From Bacteroidota bacterium (GTDB taxonomy: Bacteria > Bacteroidota > Ignavibacteria > Ignavibacteriales > Ignavibacteriaceae), in assembly GCA_022564295.1 (NCBI GenBank), contig JADFLR010000009.1:1-64000 (forward strand): a DNA stretch of 64,000 nucleotides, written 5' to 3'. The notes below the pieces were generated by a model. That model was given only the letters and a program-made list of their open reading frames with translations, did not search any database and was not told the origin of the DNA. This document shows positions 46,481 to 56,152 of the stretch, piece after piece. The position numbers and the translations under genes are program-made. The number at the start of each line of letters is the position of its first letter. The first letter of the stretch is position 1.

Positions 46481-47566
46481 TCATTCAACCAACCACAAAT
46501 ACTCACCGTAACCTTCTTCTTCCATTTTTTCTTTTGGAATAAATTTTAATGCGGCGGAGTTAATACAATAGCGCAAGTTTGTTGGCTCAGGGCCATCATT
46601 AAAAACATGACCTAAGTGCGAATCGCCGGTTTTACTTCTAACTTCTACAACTTTCATACTATAAGAATCATCAGTTTTTTTTACTAAATATTCCGGATCA
46701 ATTGGTTTTGTAAAACTTGGCCAGCCGGTGCCTGATTTAAACTTATCCTCTGAACTGAAAAGCGGTTCGCCGGAAACAACATCCACGTAAATGCCTTTTT
46801 TCTTATTATCCCAGAACTCATTATCGAAAGCTCTTTCAGTTGCATCTTTTTGAGTTACGCGGTACTGCAGACCTGTTAATTTTTCTTTTATCTCATCTTC
46901 CGAAGGTTTTGTGTAAACCGTTTTATCTTTCCAAATACTCATAATAAATGTGTCCCTTCCCGACCCTTTACGATAATTGTAATATCTTTCAGGGTCTTTT
47001 TTATAGTAATCCTGATGATAATCTTCTGCAGGATAAAATGTTGTATTCTCTATGATTGGAGTTACAATTGGATTTCTAAATATTCCCGCTTTATCAAGTG
47101 CCTCCTTTGAATCTGTAGCAACTTGTTTTTGCACCTCATCATGATAAAATATCGCTGAAGTATATTGATGTCCTCTATCATAAAAAGAGCCGCCTTCATC
47201 TGTCGGATCAAATTGTTTCCAGTAAATGTCTAGTATTTCAGAATAGCTTAGAATATCAGGATCAAAATAAACCTGCACAGCTTCACGGTAACCGGTATTA
47301 CCACTTGAAACTTGTTTATAAGTAGGATCAGGTTCTGTTCCTCCGGCATAACCAGAGATAACTTTTTTTACACCTTCAATTTTTTCAAAAGGTGCTTCAA
47401 TACACCAGAAACATCCACCGGCTATTGTTGCAATTTCAGTATTTCCATCAACGATAATAACTACTGGTTCTATTTCTTTATTTTCGAATATCTCATTTGA
47501 TTCTGTTTTTGAACATGCTGTTGTAATTAAAAATAAAGCGAATAAAATGATTATGTTTTTTTTCAT
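46481..47566 (-). CDS. msrAB: MsrA-MsrB fusion methionine sulfoxide reductase, lipoprotein
   Basis: A 361-residue fused peptide methionine sulfoxide reductase. A signal peptide ends in 'LITTACSK', a plausible lipobox. MsrA has '[14 protein letters not shown]' and '[13 protein letters not shown]'; MsrB has '[11 protein letters not shown]', '[13 protein letters not shown]' and catalytic Cys in RYCINSAAL, without the zinc CxxC pairs of many MsrB. It would repair both sulfoxide forms in envelope proteins. The ATG at 47566 (AAAGGA upstream) is preferred to one 27 bases before it. Divergent from an Rrf2 regulator. Confidence 0.95.
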   Translation of the reverse strand: MKKNIIILFALFLITTACSKTESNEIFENKEIEPVVIIVDGNTEIATIAGGCFWCIEAPFEKIEGVKKVISGYAGGTEPDPTYKQVSSGNTGYREAVQVYFDPDILSYSEILDIYWKQFDPTDEGGSFYDRGHQYTSAIFYHDEVQKQVATDSKEALDKAGIFRNPIVTPIIENTTFYPAEDYHQDYYKKDPERYYNYRKGSGRDTFIMSIWKDKTVYTKPSEDEIKEKLTGLQYRVTQKDATERAFDNEFWDNKKKGIYVDVVSGEPLFSSEDKFKSGTGWPSFTKPIDPEYLVKKTDDSYSMKVVEVRSKTGDSHLGHVFNDGPEPTNLRYCINSAALKFIPKEKMEEEGYGEYLWLVE

Positions 47567-47608
47567 AATATTTCCTTTTGATAATATCTTCATACCACAA
47601 TGTATGGT

Positions 47609-47658
47609 GTGATTATTTATATATCAATAATAATAATTAATTATCACATAATAATCAC
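47609..47658. promoter_or_regulatory. Inverted repeats between msrAB and the Rrf2 gene
   Basis: GTGATTAT (47609-47616) and ATAATCAC (47651-47658) form a perfect 8-bp pair with a long AT spacer, and a second ATTATCAC lies at about 47640-47647. They are nearer msrAB than the regulator and may be a repressor site. A TTGACA box at 47782-47787, about 50 bases before the Rrf2 start, is a promoter candidate. Confidence 0.35.
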
Positions 47659-47832
47659 AGTAAGTTAGAATATCTATAACAAATAAAATGCCGGTGCTAT
47701 ATGTCACACACGAGTATCGCCTGTCAATAATTCGGAACTTGTTACCAAAACTATAATTAATACCATTGTGACTGTTATCACTTGACATGTTGATAATTGT
47801 AATTATTATTGTTACAGATTTTTTAGATCCCT

Positions 47833-48366
47833 ATGAATAGTAATAGTCAGTTTGCAGTAGCAACACATATAATGGCAATGTTAGCAGGTAATAAAATTTA
47901 TTTGAAGGATAATGCTTGCACAAACTCAAGCATGATTGCTGAAAGTGTAAATACAAATCCTGTAGTTATCAGAAGAATATTGTCGAAGTTGAAAGAGGCT
48001 GACCTGGTAATTTCTAGACCGGGACCTTTGGGTGGTTCAGAAATTGCTCGTCACCCCTCAAAAATTACACTTAAAGATATATACACCGCTGTGGAAGAAA
48101 ATGGTTCACTATTCCATATGCATTATTGTGAACCGAACCCAAACTGTCCTGTCGGCGGGAACATTAGGGCAAGTTTGAAAGAAACTATGGACAAAGCAGA
48201 ATCAAGTATTAAAAAAGTATTGAGCAAAACAACTTTGCTAAAGCTTACCAACGATATATTGGAGAGGGCTGGCATCTCAACTTCTCAATCTCGTAAAACC
48301 ATAGCAAAAATTCTGCTTAACAAAAAACTCGAATACGAAAAAGTTAGATCATCAGTGAAAGTATAA
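47833..48366 (+). CDS. Rrf2-family transcriptional regulator
   Basis: A 177-residue Rrf2-type winged helix regulator. It opens 'MNSNSQFAVATHIMAMLAGN', has the DNA-binding 'NTNPVVIRRILSKLKEADLV' and wing 'SRPGPLGGSEIAR', and ends the effector region with 'HYCEPNPNCPVG'. Only two cysteines remain of the three that hold an iron-sulfur cluster in IscR/NsrR, so it is closer to YwnA/CymR-like members and may sense thiol stress. It precedes a pump operon and is divergent from msrAB; either or both may be its target. Confidence 0.9.
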   Translation: MNSNSQFAVATHIMAMLAGNKIYLKDNACTNSSMIAESVNTNPVVIRRILSKLKEADLVISRPGPLGGSEIARHPSKITLKDIYTAVEENGSLFHMHYCEPNPNCPVGGNIRASLKETMDKAESSIKKVLSKTTLLKLTNDILERAGISTSQSRKTIAKILLNKKLEYEKVRSSVKV

Positions 48367-48452
48367 ATCCTAACTCTTTTATCATAATTAGAATAACATA
48401 CACTAATGCAAATAATAGAGAAATATATAATAATCAACCTGGAGGTAATTAG

Positions 48453-50837
48453 ATGAACGGCACAAAGTTTTATTCACGATTAGAAAAATTTGTGAACGGC
48501 TATGTGGATTGGGTTCTTAAATATCGCTGGCTTGTTGTAGTAGGAACAATAGTAGTAACCATTTTTATTGCTTCTGGTGCCAGATTCCTGAGATTCGATA
48601 CTAATTACAGGGCGTTTTTTAGTGACGACAACCCTCAGCTTCAATTATTTGAAGAGATTCAAAATGTATACTCTAAAAATGATAATATACTTTTTGTGTT
48701 AGGTACTCAGGACGACAACGTATTCAAAAATCAAACTATGGCTGCCATTGAAAAGCTCACAAAAGAATCATGGCAAATTCCATACTCCACTAGAGTAGAT
48801 GCTATAACAAATTTTCAGCATACGCATGCGAACGGCGATGACTTAATTGTTGAGGATCTTATTGAAAATGCACTTCAAAAATCATCTGAAGAATTAAAGA
48901 ACGCAAAAGTTATTGCATTGTCAGAACCATTTTTAATCAAACAGCTTATTTCTGAAAGCGCACATGTCACTGGTGTTAACGTCACACTTCAGTTTCCAGA
49001 GGAAAGCATTACAGAGGTTCCGGAAGCGGTAGCATTTGCAAGAAATTTAGCAAACCAGATCAGCGAAGAGTATCCGGATATTGAGATTCATATTACCGGC
49101 ATGGCAATGTTAAACAATGCATTCTCTGAGGCAAGTATGTCCGATATGCAATCATTGATACCATTAATGTATGTAGTGATGTTGTTAATAATGCTATTCT
49201 CCCTCCGGTCAGTTACCGGTACAATTGCTACATTATTCATTATAACTTTTTCAACTATTGTAGCAATGGGATTAGCCGGCTGGTTCGGTACTGGAATAAC
49301 GCCACCTTCAGCACAGGCTCCTACCATTATCATGACACTTGCTATTGCAGATTCGATTCATATTCTTATTTCTATGTTTGGTGAAATGCGCCGCGGCAGA
49401 ACAAAATTGGAAGCTATTAAAGAAAGTATGCGTATAAATTTTCTGCCTGTATTTTTAACCAGCATATCAACAATAATTGGTTTCCTAACCATGAATTTCA
49501 GTGACGTTCCGCCCTTTAACGATTTGGGAAACATTACATCAACTGGTATAGCGGCTGCTTTTTTCCTTTCGGTTATATTTTTACCTGCCTTTATGGCAAT
49601 AATGCCTGTAAAAGTGAAAAAGAGGAAAGAGGAAAGAAAAGACAGCGTTATTGTAGATGCAATAGCAGAATTTGTTATCCGTAGAAGACAACCTCTTTTT
49701 TATGGTGGAATAATTACTGCGATTGTAATTGGGGCTTTTGTTTTTACGAATGAGTTAAATGATAATTATGTTGAATACTTTGATGAAAACATACAATTCA
49801 GAACGGACACAGATTACGCGGCAGAAAATTTAACCGGTATCTATCAGGTCCAATATTCACTTGGTGCGGATGGCTCCGGTGGAATTAGTGATCCTGATTA
49901 CCTGGCAAAACTTGAAGAGTTTACTCTTTGGTATCGTTCCCAGCCAAAGGTTGTTCACGTAAACACATTTACAGACGTTATCAAACGATTAAATAAAAAT
50001 ATGCACGGTGATGACCCTTCGTATTACCGTGTTCCTGAAAACAGGGAACTTGCAGCTCAATACCTGCTTCTTTATGAAATGTCATTGCCCTTCGGATTGG
50101 ATTTAAATAACAGGATAAACATCGATAAATCAGCTACAAGGTTTATAATAACTCTGGAAGATGTAACTGCTGAAGATATAAAACAAGTTGCAGCTAATGG
50201 CGAACAGTGGCTAAAGGAAAATGCACCCGATTATATGTTCTCCTATGGATCGGGCCCGTCGGTTATGTTTGCCAATATTACGGGTAAACAAATTAATAGC
50301 ATGATTAAAGGAACTTTGATTGCTTTAGTTCTGATTTCCTTTATGATGATATTCGCCTTGAGAAATTTAAAGATTGGTTTGATAAGTTTAATACCGAATC
50401 TTATGCCCGCTATGATTGGTTTCGGCTTGTGGGGTATTATGGTTGGCAGAGTTGATGCTGGTCTTTCTATAGTGATGGGAATGACGTTGGGTATTGTTGT
50501 TGATGACACAGTACATTTCTTAAGCAAATATTTACGTGCAAGAAGAGAAAGAAATTTATCTCCCGATGATGCAATTCGATATGCATTTCACACCGTAGGA
50601 AAAGCATTAATTGTTACTACATTTATCATCTCTGCAGGTTTTTTCATTCTTTCCTTTTCCTCATTTGCTATGAATTCAAACATGTCCAAATTAACAACAA
50701 TCGTTATTGGTATAGCTCTTTTGGCTGACTTTCTATTCCTCCCAACTCTACTTATGAAGCTGGAAGGTGTTAAGCCATCTATAACAGAAAAGGAGGAAGA
50801 TATATCTGCAGAACCCGTTCCTGTGGAAATTAAATAG
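48453..50837 (+). CDS. RND-superfamily (MMPL-type) exporter
   Basis: A 794-residue inner-membrane RND protein of the MMPL/HAE3-like type with twelve helices: one at about 25-45, a large periplasmic loop (about 50-225), six at 230-390, a second periplasmic loop (about 430-610) and five at 615-770. Sequence marks are 'FDTNYRAFFSDDNPQLQLFE' and the second-half 'SIVMGMTLGIVVDDTVHFLS'. Such pumps move lipids or hopanoid-like molecules using the proton gradient. The ribosome site is GGAGG. It leads a three-gene unit with a LolA-like and an outer-membrane protein. Confidence 0.92.
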   Translation: MNGTKFYSRLEKFVNGYVDWVLKYRWLVVVGTIVVTIFIASGARFLRFDTNYRAFFSDDNPQLQLFEEIQNVYSKNDNILFVLGTQDDNVFKNQTMAAIEKLTKESWQIPYSTRVDAITNFQHTHANGDDLIVEDLIENALQKSSEELKNAKVIALSEPFLIKQLISESAHVTGVNVTLQFPEESITEVPEAVAFARNLANQISEEYPDIEIHITGMAMLNNAFSEASMSDMQSLIPLMYVVMLLIMLFSLRSVTGTIATLFIITFSTIVAMGLAGWFGTGITPPSAQAPTIIMTLAIADSIHILISMFGEMRRGRTKLEAIKESMRINFLPVFLTSISTIIGFLTMNFSDVPPFNDLGNITSTGIAAAFFLSVIFLPAFMAIMPVKVKKRKEERKDSVIVDAIAEFVIRRRQPLFYGGIITAIVIGAFVFTNELNDNYVEYFDENIQFRTDTDYAAENLTGIYQVQYSLGADGSGGISDPDYLAKLEEFTLWYRSQPKVVHVNTFTDVIKRLNKNMHGDDPSYYRVPENRELAAQYLLLYEMSLPFGLDLNNRINIDKSATRFIITLEDVTAEDIKQVAANGEQWLKENAPDYMFSYGSGPSVMFANITGKQINSMIKGTLIALVLISFMMIFALRNLKIGLISLIPNLMPAMIGFGLWGIMVGRVDAGLSIVMGMTLGIVVDDTVHFLSKYLRARRERNLSPDDAIRYAFHTVGKALIVTTFIISAGFFILSFSSFAMNSNMSKLTTIVIGIALLADFLFLPTLLMKLEGVKPSITEKEEDISAEPVPVEIK

Positions 50838-50877
50838 TGAAAATTATTAGAATAATAAATAATTAGGAGTATTAACA

Positions 50878-51669
50878 ATGTCTTTCAAAAAAAATCTAAT
50901 GTATATGTTTAGTGTAGTTTATCTGGCTACAATGTTTTTAAGTGCACAAACGCCTGAAGAGAAGGGATTAGAAATAGCAATTGATGCCGATGAAAGAGAT
51001 AAAGGTTTTGGAGATTCCTCTTCTGAGTTAACTATGATCTTAAGGAATAAACAAGGTGATGAAAGTACGAGGCAAATGAGTAACAAGACTCTTGAAGTAG
51101 AGAATGACGGTGATAAATCTTTAGTCATCTTCAATGTTCCCAGAGATGTTAAAGGGACTGCCTTTTTATCCTTTACTCATAAATCGGGTCCGGATGATCA
51201 ATGGCTTTATCTTCCGGCTCTAAAAAGAGTAAAAAGAATTTCTTCTGATAATAAATCCGGTCCTTTTATGGGAAGTGAATTCGCGTATGAAGATATATCA
51301 TCACATGAAATTGAAAAATATACATACAAGTATGTGAAGGATGAAAATCTTGACGGGGTTGATTGTTTTGTTATTGAAAGATATCCGGTTGATGAAAATT
51401 CCGGGTACACAAAACAAGTAGTCTGGATTGATACAGATCAATATCGATCAATGAAAGTTGTCTATTACGACAGGAAGAATTCTTTGTTCAAGACACTTAC
51501 CTATCATGAATATAATCAGTACTTAAACAAATACTGGCGTGCAAATAAAATGTCAATGATCAATCATCAAACAGGTAAAAGTACTGATTTACTTTTTAAT
51601 GATTATAAGTTTGCAAACGGTTTTTCAGAGAGCGACTTCAATCAAAATTCACTAAAAAGAGCAAGATAG
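50878..51669 (+). CDS. LolA-like outer-membrane lipoprotein-sorting family protein
   Basis: A 263-residue exported protein of the LolA-like (PF17131-type) family. A signal peptide (about 1-24) precedes the half-barrel. Family landmarks are 'DVKGTAFLSFTHKSGPDDQW', 'LYLPALKRVKRISSDNKSGP' and 'GSEFAYEDISS', the last two being typical of this group next to RND pumps. It lies 40 bases after the RND gene and would carry the lipid substrate across the periplasm (inferred). Confidence 0.88.
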   Translation: MSFKKNLMYMFSVVYLATMFLSAQTPEEKGLEIAIDADERDKGFGDSSSELTMILRNKQGDESTRQMSNKTLEVENDGDKSLVIFNVPRDVKGTAFLSFTHKSGPDDQWLYLPALKRVKRISSDNKSGPFMGSEFAYEDISSHEIEKYTYKYVKDENLDGVDCFVIERYPVDENSGYTKQVVWIDTDQYRSMKVVYYDRKNSLFKTLTYHEYNQYLNKYWRANKMSMINHQTGKSTDLLFNDYKFANGFSESDFNQNSLKRAR

Positions 51670-51692
51670 AAAAATCAACTATTTTTTTATTG

Positions 51693-51730
51693 GTGCAGAT
51701 TCAATCAAGAGTATTAAATCTGCACTTTCT
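51693..51730 (+). terminator. Terminator-like hairpin within the pump operon
   Basis: A perfect 9-bp stem, GTGCAGATT (51693-51701) / AATCTGCAC (51717-51725), followed by TTTCTATTT. It sits between the LolA-like gene and the barrel gene and could attenuate expression of the latter. Confidence 0.6.
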
Positions 51731-51781
51731 ATTTATTCATTCTCACTTAAATCACACTAAGCAAAAGAAATTAATTTATTA

Positions 51782-52978
51782 ATGAAAAACTTTCTCGGTG
51801 CATTTATACTTTTAGTTGTACTGTGGAGTGCTAAAATATATTCACAGGAGTTATCTGGATTTGCTCAGGTTCAACTCAGATATTATCCTTTAAGCCCTCT
51901 GGATGAAAGACAGGAAGGCACAGGTTTTTCGTTGGCAATTCAACCAGAGCTATATTATAATTTTGGCGGCAGTCCTCATAGCTTATTATTCACACTTTTT
52001 CTCAGATATGATCAACATGATCAAGAGAGAAGCCATTATGATTTTCGTGAACTTTTCTGGCTCTATTACAGCGATAATTGGGAAATAAGTGCGGGGTTCC
52101 GTAAGATATTTTGGGGTGTAACAGAATCGCAGCATTTGGTTGATGTTATTAATCAAACTGATTTTGTAGAAAATTTTAGTGGTGAAGAGAAGCTCGGTCA
52201 GCCTATGATAAACTTCATCTACATCCACGAGTTAGGAACGTTAGAACTCTTTCTATTAACTGGTTTCCGTGAACGGACATTTGCGGGAGAGAAAGGCAGG
52301 TTCAGATTTACAATTTTAATCGATAATGAAAATCCTGAATACGAAAGCAGTGCAGAGTACAAACATATTGACTTTGCGATTCGATATGTAAATACCGTTG
52401 GTTTTTTTGATTTCGGTATATCACACTTCGTTGGCACAAGTCGTGAACCAAGATTTACTCCGATTGATAATCCTGAAGGTGAACCTTATATACAATTGAA
52501 TTATGATTTGATGAACCAGACCGGACTAGATGTTCAGTTGACAACGGGAAGCTGGCTGTGGAAATTTGAAGGTATAACAAGACATACAAGAGGACGAAGA
52601 TTTTATGCACTCACAGGAGGGTTTGAATACACATTTTCTAATATTAGTAGCACGGGGATAGATATAGGTATACTGGCAGAGTGGCTTTATGATGATAGAG
52701 ATCAATTTTACTTTCCACCCAATCCATTCAGCAGCCATTTATTCGTGGGCAGCCGGCTTGCATTTAATGATGTTCAAAGTACACAAATCTTAGCTGGTGC
52801 AATTGTAGACTATGAAGAATCCGGAATATATCCCAGCATTGAAGCAAGCCGAAGAGTAGGAGAAAGCTTTATAGTTAACCTCGAGGCAAGAGCTTTTTAT
52901 AATACTGAGCCGGGTGATCTCCTTTACTTTTTTAGAAGAGATAATTATCTACAACTTGAAATTTTGTGGTACTATTAA
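51782..52978 (+). CDS. Outer-membrane beta-barrel protein
   Basis: A 398-residue predicted barrel with a signal peptide (1-21, ending KIYSQ). Alternating aromatic strands such as 'GFAQVQLRYYPLSPLD', 'SLLFTLFLRYDQHD' and 'FRELFWLYYSDNWEISAGF' run throughout, and the last residues 'LQLEILWYY' end in an aromatic pair, as barrels do. It resembles DUF1302-type proteins that accompany RND/LolA-like pairs in proteobacteria. Likely the outer-membrane exit or receiver of the export set; it could also be a separate porin. Confidence 0.8.
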   Translation: MKNFLGAFILLVVLWSAKIYSQELSGFAQVQLRYYPLSPLDERQEGTGFSLAIQPELYYNFGGSPHSLLFTLFLRYDQHDQERSHYDFRELFWLYYSDNWEISAGFRKIFWGVTESQHLVDVINQTDFVENFSGEEKLGQPMINFIYIHELGTLELFLLTGFRERTFAGEKGRFRFTILIDNENPEYESSAEYKHIDFAIRYVNTVGFFDFGISHFVGTSREPRFTPIDNPEGEPYIQLNYDLMNQTGLDVQLTTGSWLWKFEGITRHTRGRRFYALTGGFEYTFSNISSTGIDIGILAEWLYDDRDQFYFPPNPFSSHLFVGSRLAFNDVQSTQILAGAIVDYEESGIYPSIEASRRVGESFIVNLEARAFYNTEPGDLLYFFRRDNYLQLEILWYY

Positions 52979-53162
52979 GGAAAAGGATGACATTCAATAT
53001 TCATCGATTCACTTTAATAAAAAGATTAAATGATTTAGCTAAAAAAAGATGTTTAATTCAATTCCTATTGAAACTAATGAAACTTAATTACACAACTTTA
53101 ACAAGAAGATTTTATTTACAAATTAAACATCATAGCTTAAAGATGTAGTTCATATCAATAAT

Positions 53163-54221
53163 CTAATTATCCAAACTGTAAGCAGTAGTCTCTTTAGCCA
53201 ATTTCTGATCTTTTTCCCTGAAGTCATAACCGGATTCAAAGATTGAACGAAGGTTAGTCAAATAATAACTCCATCCTACCATGCAGCTTAAGTTGTATGT
53301 AACCTTACCATACTCATTATCGGCAATATTATTCTGCTCAAGTTCGATAACTCTCAGCCCAACTTTCTCTTTAAATGTTACATTTACAATCACATCTTCA
53401 TCTGAGTCAGGTTCTTTTTTTCCGAAAGTGAATTTGAAAGAATAATTTTCTTGTACATCCAAAATCTTCCCTTTCATTATCAAACCAGAGTAAAACTCCC
53501 AGGTATAATTATCGCCGGTTTTTATAGTTTCTTTTGGAGATCTTATACCTCCATTTTCTGATTCATACAGTGCTTTCTTCAAAAACCATTCGATTATCCC
53601 ACCGGGGGTTACCCATTTAATGAATACCTCACTTATTGGAGCCTTGATATATTCTTTTTGCCTGAACCGTGTCCACTCGTAATTTTCAAGCGGATAAGCG
53701 CTGGGTGCATCAACATGCATTCTATTGACCCCCTTGACACGAAGATCATGACCGTTTTCAATTATTGATTTCAAATTGTTTATATGAAAAACCCAACCCA
53801 TGTTACAGCTAATATGGTAATTCACACGACCAAACTTACTATCGGACATATTTGCCTGCAGAACATCAAACCAGACTCTATCAACCTCTTCATAAAAAGT
53901 GACTGTTACAATTACATCTTCTTCCGAATCGATATCTTTTTTACCGAAAGTAAATTTGAAAAGGGAATCTTCGTCTACCTCGAGAACTTCTCCTTCAATC
54001 TTAGAACCCTTGTGAAAGGTCCAGGTATATTTGTCTTTTGTACTTACAACTTCCTCCGATTTTCTTTTTTTACCATCTTGGTTCACGTAATCTGCAATTT
54101 CTATAAACCACTCTGTAATTCCTTTTGGTGTCGCCCACATTCTGAATAGCTCCTTCCTCGAAGAGTTGTTCACATAAATTCTCCTTTTGAAGAAAGTCCA
54201 ATCATATTTAATCTGCTCCAT
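53163..54221 (-). CDS. Tandem SRPBCC/AHSA1-type protein
   Basis: A 352-residue protein made of two START-like domains (about 1-170 and 180-345) that are clear duplicates: each has a 'TPKGITEWF/TPGGIIEWF' motif, 'YTWTFHKG/YTWEFYSG', 'FKFTFGKK' and a C-terminal helix 'GWVFHINNLKSI/GWSYYLTNLRSI'. No ligand is known. The start at 54221 follows AGGA at normal distance; a farther start adds 14 residues. A single-domain relative lies at 994-1440. The spacer 52979-53162 before it holds no gene. Confidence 0.88.
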   Translation of the reverse strand: MEQIKYDWTFFKRRIYVNNSSRKELFRMWATPKGITEWFIEIADYVNQDGKKRKSEEVVSTKDKYTWTFHKGSKIEGEVLEVDEDSLFKFTFGKKDIDSEEDVIVTVTFYEEVDRVWFDVLQANMSDSKFGRVNYHISCNMGWVFHINNLKSIIENGHDLRVKGVNRMHVDAPSAYPLENYEWTRFRQKEYIKAPISEVFIKWVTPGGIIEWFLKKALYESENGGIRSPKETIKTGDNYTWEFYSGLIMKGKILDVQENYSFKFTFGKKEPDSDEDVIVNVTFKEKVGLRVIELEQNNIADNEYGKVTYNLSCMVGWSYYLTNLRSIFESGYDFREKDQKLAKETTAYSLDN

Positions 54222-54360
54222 TTTTAATCCTATAGTGTTAAAATTAGTTTTTCGATGAATCAAATGAGAATAACCAATTGTTTGTCCTAGTTTCTAAAAG
54301 TGCGCGTGGTAAACATCCAGATTCCAGCACTGAATATGAGAGAGAATAGATGTGGATTCC

Positions 54361-55044
54361 TCATTGTCTTTTTCTAGCCTTTGATTGCCTAACAATATCT
54401 TTACACTCTAATATTTGCTTATCCGATCCAAATAATGTTACATTAATCATAGACAGTCCTATTTCCTCAAGTGTACAAACATATTTTGAGAACAGTAATT
54501 TAATGAGAGGATAAATTGGTGCGACCACTTTATAAAACTTGTATGTGTTTTTTAATCCTTTAGTTGGCTGAATATAACCGGGTCTAAACATATAAGATGC
54601 TTTGAAGGGAAGTTTCATCAAATCATTTTCTGTTTTTCCCTTCACACGCGCCCACATACTTCTACCTTTTTCTGTGCTATCCGTTCCTATACCTGACACA
54701 TAACAAAATGTCATTTCAGGATTGGGTTTTACTAATGAATTAGCGACATGCATTGTTAAATCATAAGTAAGACGAGTGTATTCTTCCTCTTTTTTGCCAA
54801 TGGAAGAGACACCCATACAGAAATAGCAAGCACTCTGCCCGGCAAGTTCATTTGCAATTGTTGAAAAATCTAAAAAGTCAGTATGAATAATTTCCCTCAG
54901 TTTTTCATGATTAACACCGCAGGATCTTCTGTTAATCACCAGAACAGATTCAATATCCGGATGTTTCAGGCATTCGTGCAGAACACCTTCACCAACCATT
55001 CCGGTTGCCCCAAATATTATTGCATTAATTTTTTCAGTTATCAT
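54361..55044 (-). CDS. NAD(P)-binding Rossmann-fold protein (HTATIP2-like)
   Basis: A 227-residue short-chain-dehydrogenase-like protein. The nucleotide loop is 'NAIIFGATGMVGEGVL', followed by 'VLVINRRSCG', 'CYFCMGVSSIGKKEEEY' and 'MFRPGYIQPTKGLKNTYKFY'. The catalytic YxxxK pattern of classical SDRs is absent, as in HTATIP2/NmrA-like members, so it may be a sensor or an isomerase. Its ATG overlaps the tail of the decayed mfd copy (stop at 55047), so the promoter has probably been rebuilt. Confidence 0.85.
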   Translation of the reverse strand: MITEKINAIIFGATGMVGEGVLHECLKHPDIESVLVINRRSCGVNHEKLREIIHTDFLDFSTIANELAGQSACYFCMGVSSIGKKEEEYTRLTYDLTMHVANSLVKPNPEMTFCYVSGIGTDSTEKGRSMWARVKGKTENDLMKLPFKASYMFRPGYIQPTKGLKNTYKFYKVVAPIYPLIKLLFSKYVCTLEEIGLSMINVTLFGSDKQILECKDIVRQSKARKRQ

Positions 55045-55046
55045 TC

Positions 55047-55422
55047 TTACACTTTTAAAAACAATTCTTTTATGCTCGTATTAATATCAATTAAAAATTC
55101 AAGTGCCCTCTCGGGCGATTCAAATGTATTCACTATCTGCAGTCTCATTACATCATTACTAATGATTAACGAATTAAAATTCGGTATAACAATTCCTGAT
55201 TCAATTATATTTGTAGAAAAGGGTACATCATACTTTTTATTTAGAAATCCGTGAATTACATTTTCAAGCGGGATGGTCTCATTTGCCCGTAAGCAATTCC
55301 TATATTGATATCAGGAATATATTTATTAAACTAATCTGCGAGTTTATCAATCGAATTTTATGTGTAATCAATATTGTTTGCATAGATGTATAAACAACTA
55401 CCGTCTTTAATTCGATTATTAC
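55047..55422 (-). pseudogene. Internally deleted remnant of a second mfd gene
   Basis: Minus-strand translation gives 'YDVPFSTNIIESGIVIPNFN' joined to 'SLIISNDVMRLQIVNTFES' and a TAA at 55047-55049. The first part matches the mfd helicase motif region (YDVLLSTKIIESGIDIPNVN, near 60045-60100); the second matches the mfd C-terminus (DVMKLLIINNYSS). DNA-level similarity runs from about 55180 to 55422 against 60038-60275. About 780 bases between the two parts are missing, and the upstream end is broken by indels. It is the relic of an old paralog, not of a recent copy. Confidence 0.8.
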
Positions 55423-55507
55423 TCTTCCATTACTGTTTTGCTGGCAAACAACTTTGTCACCTGATCACAAAATTCAATTTGAAACTTAAGCAACTTTTCC
55501 AGTGATT

Positions 55508-55949
55508 GAAATATATTTTTAATAATGAAGGCGGTGAAAGCTGGAATCCATACGATATCATTGGACATATGATACACGGTGATAAAAAAGACTGGGTTTA
55601 GAGAGCTAAAATAATTCTGGAATACGGAGAAGAAAAACCTTTTGAACTATTCGACAGATTTGCACAGTTCAAAGATTCAGAAGGTAAAACATTAAACGAT
55701 CTTCTGGAAGAATTCTCGAAGCTGAGAAAGGAAAACATTGATGTGCTTAACAAATTAAATCTGAATGAAAATGATTTTAATAAGAAAGGAATTCATCCCG
55801 AGCTCGGCAGAGTAACCCTTAAACAACTTCTTTCAACCTGGGTTGTGCACAATCTTTCTCACATTAGACAAATATCCAGAGTTATAGCTAAACAATATAA
55901 AAAAGAAATCGGACCGTGGGGGACATACCTGCCTGCAATTAATGAATAG
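55508..55949 (+). pseudogene. Broken DinB-like gene with an in-frame stop
   Basis: The plus strand encodes 'NNEGGESWNPYDIIGHMIHG' then 'DKKDWV', a TAG at 55599-55601, and 'RAKIILEYGEEKPFELFDRF' on to 'WVVHNLSHIRQISRVIA' and 'GPWGTYLPAINE'. The histidines fit a DinB-family bundle. The stop stands where relatives have a proline (DWIPRAK). The N-terminus is missing. A GTG at 55743 could start a 68-residue tail, but this would lack the metal site. The rest of the spacer to 56152 has no gene. Confidence 0.8.
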
Positions 55950-56152
55950 ACCATTCATAACTTAAAATTGACATGGCTAAATTCAAAAAATACCCTGGGA
56001 TTGTTTTTTTCATAATGATTCCTCAGGGGCAGTTACAACCCGCTTCTAATTATGTGACTTCCGAGTTTTACCATCCAGTATTGTGAGAGGACTTGGCGGG
56101 TTCGTAGCTTCCCGCCTCATCCAACTGTAAAAGTTCAAGATTTGCCTGGTGC

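Noticed and set aside
47833-48366. Rrf2 protein as an IscR or NsrR iron-sulfur sensor
   Set aside because: Only two cysteines are present in the effector loop, not the three needed for the cluster.
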